Both the position numbers and the translations under genes were made by a program. The notes under the pieces are model-generated. The model was not told where the DNA came from. It was given only the letters and a program-made list of their open reading frames with translations, and did no database searches. 64,000 nt of DNA from Rhizophagus irregularis (lineage: Eukaryota; Glomeromycota; Glomeromycetes; Glomerales; Glomeraceae), in assembly GCF_026210795.1 (NCBI RefSeq), contig NC_089447.1, forward strand, positions 2,482,501 to 2,546,500, given 5' to 3'. This document shows, piece after piece, positions 23,816 to 35,771 of the stretch (its first letter is position 1; each line of letters begins with the position of its first letter).

Positions 23816-25153
23816 TATTATAATAAGTAAAATTATTAAATAAAACAATAAATAAAATATTGCAAAAAATTTTAATTACATGAAAAAAAAAAGAAAAAAT
23901 TATTACTAGTAAAAAAATCAAAACTATGCTGAAATTCATATAAAATATTAATATCAGTTATATTAAAATTATGCCAAATGCTAAAATAATTTTGGCAGTT
24001 TTAGCAGTTTTAATATTTTGGCATTTTAGCAATTTCGGTATTATATAAAGTAAACATGAGCCTGAAATCTTTATAAGGATTTTTGAAAGTTTTAAGTTTT
24101 AGAATATATAAAATGAAACCTTTTTCAAAACTCTAAAGTGAATCTGAATCTCAAAACTAATTCCAAATTCTGAAACTAGCTTCAATTATTCTAAAACCTC
24201 TCTTAAAACCTGAAATTATTATCAAATTTATTTACTAATGATAATTGTGAATAGGGTTCATTTTAAAATGACTTAAAATTTGGAAATCTTAAATGTACTT
24301 GATTTAGATTTAATGTTTAATGTTAAGGATAAATCAGATGATTTAATGAATAGGATAATAGGTAATTAATAGAACAATAATTGAACAAGAGAGATAATTT
24401 GATTTAGTTTTATAAGTGTAATACTAAAATGAGGTTTTAATATAATTGAAACTAGTTTTAAGTTTTAGACTAGGTTTTTGATTTCAAGTTTTGGGAAATA
24501 AGTATATATAAAAGAATTCAAAAGGTTTTAGTTTTAAGCTTCATATTTAATGTAGAAAGTCAATTTTTGGCATTAGGCTAAATGAATTTCAGCAAGCAAC
24601 TTTAGTAATAACTGGTAGTATAATTAGACTTATAAGAAGACAAAAAATATTATTAATAATATTATAATAAATCTAATAACAAATTTTATTCTGGATTTAA
24701 ATTTATCAATTTTAAAAGGAGAAAAGAATAGATAAAAAGATAAAAAAAATATCAAATCAATATCAGTATAATTTAAATTAATAAATATAGTATTGCTTAT
24801 TTTTATTTTACTTTTATTTTTATTTGTATTTTGATGATTATATTCTACTGGTTAAATATAGCTCCGTTATAATAATTTGTTTTAATAAAGTATATATAAA
24901 TTATTAAAATATATATATATGTATATATATAATTATATTTAATAAATTTTAATTATTTAATTTATTTTATTAATATAAATATTAAATTAAATAACAGAAA
25001 AATGTAAAATTATCTTTTTATAATTAATATTAGTTTTATTAAAATAAATCAAATAATGATAACGATAAAATTATTTTTTTATAATTATTATGCTTTTTAA
25101 AATTTTGCTATTTTCCATATAAATCACCTAATAAAAAAATTATTAAATATATA
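23816..25153. other. AT-rich gene-free DNA
   Basis: No gene seen. A TTTTGGCAGTTTTAGCAG-like stretch near 23990-24040 and GCATTAGGCTAAATGAATTTCAGCAAGCAAC at 24569-24599 (only partly quoted families) resemble the inverted-repeat element at 31091 and may be relics of it. A TA microsatellite lies near 24915. Confidence 0.4.
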
Positions 25154-25155
25154 TA

Positions 25156-25341
25156 CAGTCATCCTCCCATATAATCACACCCTTCGGGACCATAAAAAAA
25201 TGGTGTGACTATAAAAATTATATATGATGTGATTAAAGGGAAGGTTTTTTTAATAAGTTTATTAGTAACTTAGGATTAATGTAAATGTGCTTATAAGGGA
25301 GTTTTGATTATACAGGGGGTGACTATATGGGAGGATGACTG
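25156..25341. mobile_element. Pogo-like MITE, 186 bases
   Basis: Near-perfect inverted ends of 23 bases (CAGTCATCCTCCCATATAATCAC and GTGACTATATGGGAGGATGACTG) flanked by TA. It shares the CAGTCA start and the TATA(G/A)TCAC words with the larger host transposon but has a different end sequence, so it is a separate family using a related transposase. No coding capacity. Confidence 0.85.
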
Positions 25342-25343
25342 TA

Positions 25344-27730
25344 TAGGGCTATGTGTATTTTTGACTGCTCTACAAGTTTTCTTAATATATCAAAAAGGAT
25401 TTAGAATGTAATTTTTGACTTTTATATGTAACATATTATAGGATATAATATAATACAAGTGCAATAAAAAACAAAACCCTATTTATTTATCCATTTTTAG
25501 AAGATTTTGTATTAAAAACTAATTATTAATTATATTATAATTGATAGCTTTGAAAATTTGTATAATTCAGAAAGATTTGCATTTTTCAAATAAAAAAATT
25601 ATTTGTAATAACAATATTGTCTTTCAATATAGTAGTAATAGTTTTGAAGCTTTTTACTCATTTTTTAATTTTTTTAAAATGAAAAAATAAAAAAAATCAA
25701 GCAAAGAAATAGTTTTCAACAATAAGGTATATTACATTTATATTCACTGATTAATTGTGTAAATGGTAGGAAATAAATCAATTATCCTTCACTCTCTATT
25801 GAATCAGCCATAACTAATCAAACAAATATAATTAGAAAGAGGAATTACTTTCCAGTGTATCAATTCTCCCGAATTTACATTAAGCTGTACTAAAAATCTA
25901 TTCTTTTAAATATATAATTGTTTTTGTTAAAAAGAAATTCATAATAATAATAATAATACAAAATAGTAACAGGTAATAAATACTTACAATTCAAGTTTTA
26001 TAATTCTTAAAAATTAAGATTTTTTTTTTAACCTTTTCACCAATTTATTACTATAATCTAATTTTCATGATATACATAACTTGTCACTCTGTATTCCTGC
26101 ATTATGCCCTTTATTAATTTCACTAAATGATAAGTAAATTCGGCATACCTTATTTGTAATGCTTTATAATTTGTAATTTGTATATGCAAAATACATATAT
26201 ATCATATGAATTCTGAAACAAAATTAACAGAACTTTAATTGAAGAATAGATTTAAATAAAGTTTTATTATGCAAAACATATTAATATAGCATATAGGTTC
26301 CTTGCAATCTGGTCTAATATTTTATGAAATTTACCGTTACAGAAAAAGGTTATCAGATAAGGCAGTTTCAGTATTGCATATGATTTCTTTCTTATACAAC
26401 ATCAATGTTAATGCAATTTGGGATACGTTAAAATACTTCTCATTAAATATGCACATAAATCATTTTCTCAAATAAATCAGCTCTCAGATACTTCATTACG
26501 GTAAAAAAGATGATCCTCATATTACTTATTTGAACATGAATTGAAACAGAATTGGAAGCCTTAGATCCACAAATAACAACGATAGATTTCACCTGTAACT
26601 TTCTAAGAAAATTAATATAATATGCAATAAATATTACGAGAATTTACATATCTGTACTCCATAATGAAGGAAGGGGGAAGTATTCATAATCACAAGCGAA
26701 AGCTACATCATATACAGTCATGAACCTATTTCCCGGTTAAAGTATAATTCCCTTGAAAAAAATAATTGACTCCAACTGAGATCATTGGTCCATTAGATAT
26801 CAAATATGAAAGGGATTTGATTGAAAGAATGGAAGAGTTTTATTTTGATAAGACTAACACCTATTTATGTCCGATTACAGTATCGGTGACACTTTTAATT
26901 TCAGCGTTTAATTTCAGCATAAAGTGAAACTCCAGTGGATAGTAAAATGCATAAAATTAATTGAGGTTGAGTAACCTAACCAACCATGCTTGTTTACAAT
27001 ACTTCGTTCATGTACATACAATTGGTGGTATCACATTTGGAATTTTCTAATCACGCCAGTTTCTTGTATCACGTTCTGTGCTCAAACGTCAATGCATCTT
27101 CACATGGCGTGAAAGCAGCTTTGTGATATTATAAAATTAGCACACGCGTTGAAATTATAAAGACTAATAAAATTTTATCATATGAGCAGGAAATAGAGCT
27201 TGTCTTATTGATTAAATTTTATCGCAAAACATATACCAGATACTGTATAATAAGATATTAACTGTTATTTCACAACTTTCATCGAAAGAAAGATCAAACT
27301 GTAAAATATTTTTACTCCCTGTTACAATAAAAGAAATACGATAATCAAGAGCATAATTATACATTGCATTGCCCTATAATAAACTGATGGAACCCCTATA
27401 AAAAATTTTATCCGTTATTTCAAACTCCGTAAAAATGAGCCTTTCACGGATCCATTCACGGAAAATGTAAATTTACGGAAAAAAGATGGAATATAAAAAA
27501 CGGATCGACTTTTTTTACAGGGAACAAAATGCAGGAAGCACTTTATGTTTGCTTCAGGAAATTCAGATAGTTTAAAGAAATTAAATAATACTGACAGTAA
27601 CGATTAGTGTTTTATGATTTAACAATTTTTTATTAATTCGCGTATTTTCGCTGGTTACAAAAATTGATTAAACTATCTATTATAAAATATGTAGTAAATA
27701 CATGTTTTTATTATTTGCTTAATAATAAAA
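25344..27730. other. AT-rich gene-free DNA
   Basis: No gene, tRNA or rRNA seen across about 2.4 kb. It includes an AATAATAAT run near 25940 and one candidate small element at 27394, listed separately. Confidence 0.45.
27394..27522. mobile_element. Possible small inverted-repeat element
   Basis: CCCTATAAAAAATTTTATCC at the left and TTTTTTTACAGGG at the right are imperfect complements. The interior is partly palindromic around repeated CCGTAAA/CACGGA words. Target duplications are not clear (only AAC on both sides). Confidence 0.35.
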
Positions 27731-27736
27731 AAAAAA

Positions 27737-27854
27737 TGAATGAATGAATGAATGATAATATTTTATAAAGATAAAATGAAAAATGAATGAATGAATGAAT
27801 GAATGAATGAATGAATGTTTGAAATGAATGAATGTTGAAATGAATGAATGTTGA
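27737..27854. repeat. GAAT microsatellite
   Basis: Runs of ATGA/GAAT tetranucleotides interrupted by short A/T-rich spacers, the longest being about nine tandem units near 27783-27816. Likely length-variable. Confidence 0.9.
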
Positions 27855-28035
27855 AGACATTATGCAAGTTTGCAAAAATATCTTTATGATGCTGTAAAAA
27901 TTGTTATGTACAAATTTGATAATGTGATAAAATTGAAAATAAATGATTGTGATGATTTGAGAATGTTTGTTTGCTGTTTACCCGTTTAAGGTAAAATAAT
28001 AAAACTATGGTTTAAGGTAATAAACAAAAATGCCA

Positions 28036-28644
28036 TTAATTTTTAGAGGACAAATAATCCATTACTATAACGTAATTTAGCGTTTTTGGATTTTGTGAAA
28101 TTCCATAGACTTGTGTTGAATTTTTCTTGTCACATTCAATTTCAGCTACAATCTGTTAAAAAATAAAATAATTATATTTAATTAATCTTATATAATAAAA
28201 TAAAGTAAATAAATATGTATATAATTATTTTTTACTTACCAATTTTAAATCATTCTGAGTCATATGGGAAGAATTATTTAATTCTTTCAATAAAACTTTC
28301 CAATCTTTCGATTTATTCAAATCAGCACTTTTCCACTTGGCAGAATAATTGAAAGAATTGCTACTGTTTGAATGATATGATATGTTATCAAATTGATCGT
28401 AGATAATCCAAAATAAATTGTCGCTTTTCAACGCTTTTTGTTGTTTGTTTATTTCAAATTTTATTTCATCAAATACATCAACGTAATCCTTTTTTTGTGA
28501 AACTTTAACTGAAGAATAATATTGTTGTTCTAATTTAAATGCAAGTTCATATGCGTCTATTATTGAGGAAATCGATTTTTCATTATAATCGGTTGGAGCA
28601 ATTTCATAATCTGCATATTTACTTTTGCTGATTTTACAACCCAT
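28036..28644 (-). CDS. Short protein with dual-acylation-like N terminus and truncated kinase-like tail
   Basis: Exon 1 is 28644-28240 and exon 2 is 28152-28036, joined by an 87-base GT-AG intron that keeps frame; the product is 173 residues. The N terminus MGCKISKSK has Gly2 and Cys3 followed by lysines, the usual pattern for N-myristoylation plus palmitoylation, so membrane attachment is inferred. The middle is charged and probably helical. The last exon (VYGISQNPKTLNYVIVMDYL) closely resembles the beta-4 to hinge segment of the protein kinases that are greatly expanded in Rhizophagus-type fungi, then stops, so the catalytic lobe is absent. It may be a gene fragment, a pseudogene or a small adaptor. 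The isolated position in a repeat-rich desert favours a relic, but both exons and the intron are intact. Confidence 0.6.
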
Positions 28645-31086
28645 ATCTAAAAAATGGTAGTCTTTTAAAAAAAATTTATGATGAAATTTATGATATTAGG
28701 AATTTCGATCCACGAAATTAATGGTCTTGGGATATTTTTCTTGTTCTATTTATAATGATAATTGTAGAGGTATGAAATGATGTAAATCAACTCCGATTAT
28801 GGGATGGATTGTATTTATAACAAAGTTTCTATTCTACAAAGTCTACAAAGTCTAAAGTCTAAATCTAAAGTTTCAACGAAAAAAAAGGAAAGTGTTTATC
28901 AAATAAAATTTATAATGAAAAGAAAAATCATGGTGTGGATATTCTGATTGTTTTTCCTCATTTATATGTCATTTTATAGATTTCTTTGTCTGTGCTTTTT
29001 TTTTGTTACCAACTTTAAAGGACTGGACCAATAAATATTCAACAAATTATTGGGATACGAATTACATTCTAAAATAAAATATGACCTGCATTCCAAAGAG
29101 AACAAGGTCATTTCCTTATTTGGCCGTAATATCTGGTTTTTAATTTGTTGTTATTTGCTATTTGACAAAGAAAATTTATCCTTTATTTTGACACAAAGAA
29201 AACAAAATTTTATTGGGGCGGACTCAATTTAATTATAGTATAAAAAAGGAATACTTTTATTTTAATTAGATTAATGTTGTACAACCGAAAGAAATGAAGA
29301 TTTTCTTGGTATGTATAAAGTTGGAAGAGAGGAAGTAATTTGTAAAATAGAGGGAAAACAAGATAAAATGACCAAGTTCATTGTCTTGTATAGACTAAAA
29401 CTTACGGATGTAATAATAATAAGATAAACGACGGATGAAATAATAAGATCGAGCGAGAGTAATAACATTATTTGTTTATTAAACAGTATGTACTTTTATG
29501 CCTTTATGATACGACGTCATATAGAGTAAAATTACTCAATATTTACTATAATTCACATTTCACGTGTTGAATTTATTTTTTATATTAACTGTGTTATTAT
29601 CACTAAACAAATATAGGTGATCGTTAGTGAGTTCGTTATTTTCTTTCCTTAATAAGTAAATTTGCATTATAAATTTGGTTTTAAAGGCTGAATAGATGTT
29701 TGATATTTGATATTTTCCGAAAAGAAAGAAAAGAAACATCTTATCTGTTACATCTTAATGATATCAAACAAAATGGCTTTTTTTTTTTCTTAATCAGTAG
29801 AATAGCACATAATAATAAGTTGTTATATTCCAAAAAAAGTAAAATTCTACATTGTGCGATTTTATTCGTTAAATCAATGTGCAGGGGATTTGAATCGGAA
29901 GTCATGTGCAATGTGCATGTGGCCATGTGCATTATTAGTAGCAAATGATTCGCTTCGCCAATAGTGAGTGACGAATTAACAATATATCAGATATGTGTGC
30001 ATGTTACAATGTATAGAAAATTAACTTGTTAAAAAGGATCCACTGAGTTTTTTGGCTCTGTTATTTTTGACTGATTTTTTACATTGATCTTTTCGCATAT
30101 ATGGAAAGGAAATTTTGTTGGCAGAATTTGGCAACTATTTATCCTTCTCACCTTTCGAATTATAGATGGAATTTAAATTAGTTTCAATTATGTTTAAACT
30201 ATTAAATTTATGAATGTATTTGAAGAAGATGAAAATTTATAAATCACACTTCTTATTTATATATTAATGTCTAACAAGTTTAAAAAATATTGTAATATTA
30301 TTAATACAAATGCTTTAATAGATTTTGAACTTACTGCAATCAAATCTATTTATACAGAATTTTTATTCAAACATATTTAAATAACTTTATCATCTTGTTT
30401 TATAATATTTTGATTACTATAATTGAATTATATGTTATAAAGTTGGTATTATTTTCTTTTTTTAAAATAAAATCCTAAAACATTTCATATAAAACTTACA
30501 ACTTATTTAATACAATTTGCTTTTTTAGATCTTTACAATTATTGTCTTAGTATTCAGTAATTCCCTATAATTTAAAAAAAATTAGCTAAATTATTGATTA
30601 ATAAAATAATTGCAAAAATTACTTTTTTGAATTTTAAATTTATTTTAACATTAAATTTACTAATTGCCTTTTTTTTTTATTTATACTATAAAATTGAATT
30701 ATAAATTATTATATTAAAAATATTTGAAATTTATAAGAAATTTTACAATGCAATAAATTTTTATTTAAAAAATTTAATCTATTAAATTTTAATCCAAGTA
30801 AATATTTATTAATTTTTTTTTTTAACCACTGCACATTTATTAAGAACAAGCTAAACCATTACAAATATACAGAATATATATAAGCAAGCTACCTAAACTA
30901 TCTATCAAAATAAACTACTTGCCATCCCATTTTGGGACCTCACTTATGCACAGTCAGACAGGTATAAAGCTATACAGATACAGTTCATATGAAATGAACT
31001 TTATCTTAACCCTAATAGGCCCTGTAGTTTAAACTTAACAAACTACAAACTAATTCCAATATATATGAAACATAATATTATTATTA
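28645..31086. other. AT-rich gene-free DNA
   Basis: No supported gene; the short open frames around 29050, 29271 and 29700 lack intron, family or composition support. From about 30817 a poly-T tract is followed by about 250 bases of less AT-rich unique sequence (to about 31060), which could be the 3' end of an unidentified minus-strand retroelement. Confidence 0.4.
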
Positions 31087-31090
31087 TTAA

Positions 31091-31328
31091 GGTTGCTTGT
31101 CTAAACCTCTTCAAAATCCTACGATTAGTTTCATCAAAATTTTACTATAGATTTATTATAGTTTCGGCAGTGTTTCAGCAGTTTCGGCATTTATAATAAG
31201 TTTTGGCAGTTTCACCTTTCTCCAAAGTTTTGCCAGTTTTTTAATATAACTTTAATATAGTTTCAGCAGAATTTCACTTTTCGGCAAAACGCCATCTTGC
31301 TTAAACCCCTAAGTTTCGGCAAGCAACC
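31091..31328. mobile_element. Candidate TTAA-flanked inverted-repeat element
   Basis: Ends GGTTGCTTG and CAAGCAACC bound 238 bases and are flanked by TTAA on both sides, the duplication made by piggyBac-type transposases. The interior repeats GTTTCGGCAG/TTTTGCCAG words. The ends are short and TTAA is common in this AT-rich DNA, so superfamily assignment is tentative. Confidence 0.5.
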
Positions 31329-31614
31329 TTAATTACTATTATAAAAACATTAAAAATAAAAAAGTAATGTAAAGAGTCAAGTCTTTTATAAAATACTTAT
31401 TAATTATATATCTTGTCTAACTATTTATATATATTTTTCTTAATAGTTAATACTTATATACTAGTAGCAATTTTTCTTTCAAAAGATTTATAATAATATA
31501 TAATTATTTTTTATTATAAATTTCTTTACTTTTTGAAATTTAATTGATATTATTATTTAATAATAATATTATTTAAATAGTAATATTTGGATTGTTTATT
31601 ATTACAGATTAAAA

Positions 31615-32008
31615 TTAAGAAGAGCAAGACCATGTTTAAGGAAGGAAGCAGCAGATTGGCTAGAAGAAATACAAGAATTAAATAATTTTGATGAAACAGC
31701 CAATAATACTAATTTAGTATATCAGATGAAAAGTAAATATACTAGTGCTGTTAGATAACAATAATAGATAGGAGAATTACAATCCATTAAACAGAAAGAA
31801 AAAGAAAATGTAAATGAATATGCAGTAAGATTTAATAAATTATTGAAAAAAGTAGCATCAGACAATAATGATTTACATAAAAGATTTAAAATAAATTATT
31901 TTATACAAGGATTAAACCCAATAATTGGAAGAAAAATGTTTGAAGAAAACCCAGATATTTTAGCAGAAGTACTGTAATTACCAGAGCAAAAGGTATAGAA
32001 GCAGGTAA
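31615..32008 (+). pseudogene. Decayed Gag-like fragment of an LTR retrotransposon
   Basis: One frame reads KEAADWLEEIQELNNF, KSKYTSAVR, then EYAVRFNKLLKKVAS and FKINYFIQGLNPIIGRKMF, the pattern of a Ty3/gypsy-type Gag (retrotrans_gag). At least five in-frame stops break it (a cluster at about 31755-31770, then about 31975 and 31995). The fragment ends abruptly where the pogo-like element copy 2 begins at 32011, so that element probably inserted into it. No LTRs or pol are seen nearby. Confidence 0.6.
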
Positions 32009-32209
32009 TACAGTCAACTCTCTTTATAGTCACACATTTGGGACAGTCCATATTTGGTGATTATAAAGAGATGTGACTATATAAAAAATTTCTTATATTA
32101 GTATATCATAATTCCGGCCAAAAATTAACATAATTTTAGCCAAAATTATACTCAAAACTTTATTGTATCGTAACTCCGCCAATATTAATCGTAGAGAGAT
32201 GATCTTACC

Positions 32210-34880
32210 TAGGGATGGTAAATTACTGTAATTTATGAAATTTATTGTTACGTTACGGTAATTTTCTATAAGTTACATTACACTATTTTATTGTAACATT
32301 CAATTTGATATAAATTAAAGATGATCAAAGATAATCAATTTTTAAAAAAATGCCAAAACAAAGATATTCTTTCTGGTCAGAGTTTGAAGAAATAATAGAT
32401 TCCAATGGAAAAAAACGATATAAATGCATATATTGTAATTCTGATTGGGCAAAAAATGCGACAAGATTACAAGAACATCTTAATACTTGTCTTGCAAGGA
32501 AAATTACAATGGAATCCATCATATCTGAATCTGAACCTGCTGTAAACCAAACTAATAAACGTAAACAAACTACTTTAAATCACTATATGCCTTTTTTTAC
32601 AAAACAAGATCAGGAAGAATTAGAATCATGATTAGTTCGTGCATTTTGCAGTACTGGTCTACTGGAATTCCTTTTAATGTAATAGAAAATGTTGATTTTC
32701 AAGCATTTTTACAAAAAGCATGTCTTTCATTTCACATTCTGTCACGTCACACATTATCTGGTAATTTACTAAATAAAGAATATAAAGATTTGAAAAAATT
32801 AGTCTGAAATGTTTTTAATGAAACACCATATTTTTGCATAACTAGTGATGGATGGTCAAACATAAATAAAGCTCCAATAGTTAATTACATAATAACTACT
32901 CCAAAACCTATTTTTTATAAATCGGTATATACAAAAGAAGAGCATCATACTGGGGAAAATATAGCCAAAGGTATAGAAGAATGTATGATATCAATTGGAA
33001 TTGACAAATTTACGGCTGTAATAACTGATAATGCTAATAATATGAAATCAGCATGGAGAATACTTAAAGAAAAGTATGCTGATAAGATTTTTCTTGGATG
33101 TTGGGCACATGAAATTAATTTGTGGGTAAAAGATATAATGAAACACAAATGGGCTAATGATATCTTAGAAAAAGCGAAACGATTGGCTTTATATTTTCGT
33201 AATCACCAAATTCCATTAGCTACACTTTGGAGAATACAAAAAGAAAAGTATGGATATGAAGTTGCTTTAACATTAACTGTTGAAACAAGATGGATGTCAG
33301 TGTTTGAGTGTTTAGATCATATTTTGAAAACAAAAATTGCAATGAGAGCATTGTTGGCGGAAGAAAATATTATTTTAAATCAAGAAATTAAAAATTACAT
33401 TATTGATGATTGTTTTTGGGAAGAACTTAAAAATCTTCGTGATTTTTTGGAACTGTTTATAAATTTTATACGAAAATTAAAAGAAGACGAACCTTATCTT
33501 TCATCAGCTTTTGTTACATTACGAGATATTGAAAATAACATCTTATTAAATAATAAAATTCCAAATGATTTAGTTGAATATTCAATAGATAGAGCTAAAT
33601 ATCGGTGGGACAACTTTTTATATAATCCTGCGGTTATTGTTGCATATAGATTAGATCCTAGATTTAATGGAGAACTAGTAAATAGTGGTAATTGGCATGA
33701 TATTATAGAAGAAGAAATTATACGTATTGCCAGAAAAGAGAATGAAGTTCGGGTATTAATTGAATTAAGTGAATATATAGGAAGACGCGGAGGATTTGCT
33801 AAAAAACATTTGTGGAGTGGATTAAATCAAATGCCAATTAATTGGTAGAATTTATTAAAGTCAAGATACCCACTACTTAGTTCGGTTGCAATTAAAGTTT
33901 TATCAATTCCGGCTTCTTCAGCAGCAAGTAAAAGAAATTGGTCTACATATAATTTTATTCATTCCAAATTGCGAAATAGAATGGTTATTGATCGAGCAGA
34001 AAAATTAGTATATATATATTGGAATATTAGAATTCTTCGAGAATTGGATGTGCCACTTACGGTCAAAGAATTAATTAAAAGTAGCGTAAAAATGAGTGAT
34101 TTAGAATCAGATGACGAAAAGTTAGGTGAAGAATCAGATAAAGAACTGGAAGGTGACATTGATAGCAATTTCAAAACTTTAACAGAATATGAAGAAAATG
34201 AGTTTGATTTAGATTTAGATGATTGATATGTATTTCTTACGATTTAAAAATAAATGATTATGCAATCAGCGGTTCGTTGCCATTTCTATAAATTTAAAGA
34301 AAAATGTTAGTACTGTTTTATAGTACTGTTTTATTAAGTAAATGCTGACATTCCCCCATACTCACTCATTTTGCCTTTTAAACAGTTTCCCAAAGCTCTG
34401 TTTTCCTACAAAATAGAAGAAGAACATTACTAATGGTTCATTAAGTAAATGCTGACGTTCTTCCTCATACTCACCCATTTCGTCTTTTAATTAGTTTTCT
34501 AAAACTCCGTTTTCAACAAAATTTAAAAAATATTAGAACTGTTTCAGTTCTTTAAGTAAATTCTAGTGTTCCTTCTTGATCTTACAAATAGTTTCTCTAT
34601 TCCGATCCCATTAAAAAAAAAAATAAAGAATTAAAAAAATTTTATTAATCGGTCATACCAAAAAAATAATTATGTAATTAAACTGCGCCCAATATTTTTT
34701 TTATGCAAATCTTTCATATAAATTATATAACTCGGCCAAAATTAGTTTTTAACTAAGTAATGCTGGTCGAATCAGCTTAATTCTGGTAAACATATAAATG
34801 TAATGTTACATCAAGCCTATGTAACTTACAATGTAAGTTACGTAACGTAATGTAACGTAATGTAACACTTAGCATCCCTA
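32210..34880 (+). mobile_element. hAT transposon with 8-bp target duplication
   Basis: Ends TAGGGATG and CATCCCTA, with further subterminal TGTAACGTAA-type repeats. Exact 8-base duplications ATCTTACC lie at 32202-32209 and 34881-34888. The length (2671 bases), ends and a BED-finger transposase gene identify the hAT superfamily. It inserted into the third subrepeat of pogo-like copy 2. The 3' untranslated part (about 34315-34570) contains 2.5 tandem copies of an about 115-base unit with GTAAATGCTGACNTTC. Confidence 0.9.
32350..34226 (+). pseudogene. hAT transposase, interrupted
   Basis: The N-terminal BED zinc finger reads YKCIYCNSDW then LQEHLNTCLA (C-X2-C, H-X4-C). Later blocks are TSDGWSNINKAPIVNYI (first catalytic Asp region), VITDNANNMKSAW (second Asp), LGCWAHEINLWVKD (the C..H block), a helical insertion, and the C-terminal hAT dimerisation block SIPASSAASKRNWSTYNFIHS. 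The acidic tail ends at 34226. In-frame stops occur at 32629 (TGA), 32805 (TGA) and 33846 (TAG). The frame shifts by 8 bases at about 32652-32665, where TACTGGTC is followed by a second TACTGG. The element is therefore not autonomous as it stands. The remaining frame is long (287 residues uninterrupted), so it decayed fairly recently. Confidence 0.88.
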
Positions 34881-35501
34881 ATCTTACCGCCATTCGATTC
34901 GTCTTGATCAGACGGTTCTAATGGTATAAAATACATCTAAATCCAATCACTAGATTAATTTCCGAAATTAAAAAAATATTAATGGTTTTTGTGTAATAAC
35001 TCTGCCAATATTGATCCTAGAGAGATGATCTTACCGCCATTCGATTCGTCTTGATGAGACGGTTCTAATGGTATAAAATACATCGAAATCCAATCACTAG
35101 ATCAATTTCCGAAATTAAAAAATATTAAATGGCTTTTAAGTAGTAACTCCGTCAATATTGATCACAGAGAGATGAGCTTACCACCATTCGATTCGTCTTG
35201 ATGAGGCGATTCCAACGAGCTATTAATCGTCTTTTTTCAATCACTAGGTACTGAGAAATTTAGCAAAATGTTAAATGACGCAGTAAACGTAAATCAAGAA
35301 ATATAATAATGCCGATGCTTAACATTTTGTTGAATAACTCATCAGCCAGTGATCGCAAAAGGATAAAACTAAAAAACTAAAAACTCTCTCCCGTTCTGCT
35401 CACTTGACAATATTTACGAAAAGATAAAAAATTTTTTCAAAGTTTTTTATTACTTTTTCTTTATATTTTCTTTATTTTAGATAACTAAGACACTCTACAA
35501 A

Positions 35502-35711
35502 ATGACTAAAGATAACAAGAAGAAAAATAACAAGTCTAACAATGATACTACTTCTAAACGTCCTGCCTCTAGCTCTCCAACTGGTATTGATATGGAACAG
35601 CGTCTCTCCTCTCTTTCTGATACTGTTGCCTCTTTGGCTGGCTCGATTAAAGAAGGAATCCAACAAAACAACATCATCTTAGCTCGCCAAAATGGCCAAG
35701 CTAATCATTAA
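35502..35711 (+). CDS. Remnant ORF1 of LINE family A copy 1 (69 aa)
   Basis: Its first 20 or so residues (KNNKSNN, KRPASSSP) match the start, and its last 40 (MEQRLSSLSDTVASLAGSIK) match the end, of the 667-residue ORF1 at 50775-48772. An in-frame deletion of about 1.8 kb removed the RNA-binding and zinc-knuckle parts. What remains is a short coiled-coil-like peptide. The open frame and its start and stop are kept 60 bases before ORF2, as in the intact element. Whether it is translated is unknown. Confidence 0.65.
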   Translation: MTKDNKKKNNKSNNDTTSKRPASSSPTGIDMEQRLSSLSDTVASLAGSIKEGIQQNNIILARQNGQANH

Positions 35712-35771
35712 TTATTCTGTCTCTTTCCCTTTTCCCCTTTTCTTTATTACCCGTTTTATCAGTGTGTAATA

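Noticed and set aside
29050-29948. Short open frames of 60-82 codons
   Set aside because: They have no intron structure, family signature or composition different from the surrounding AT-rich DNA.
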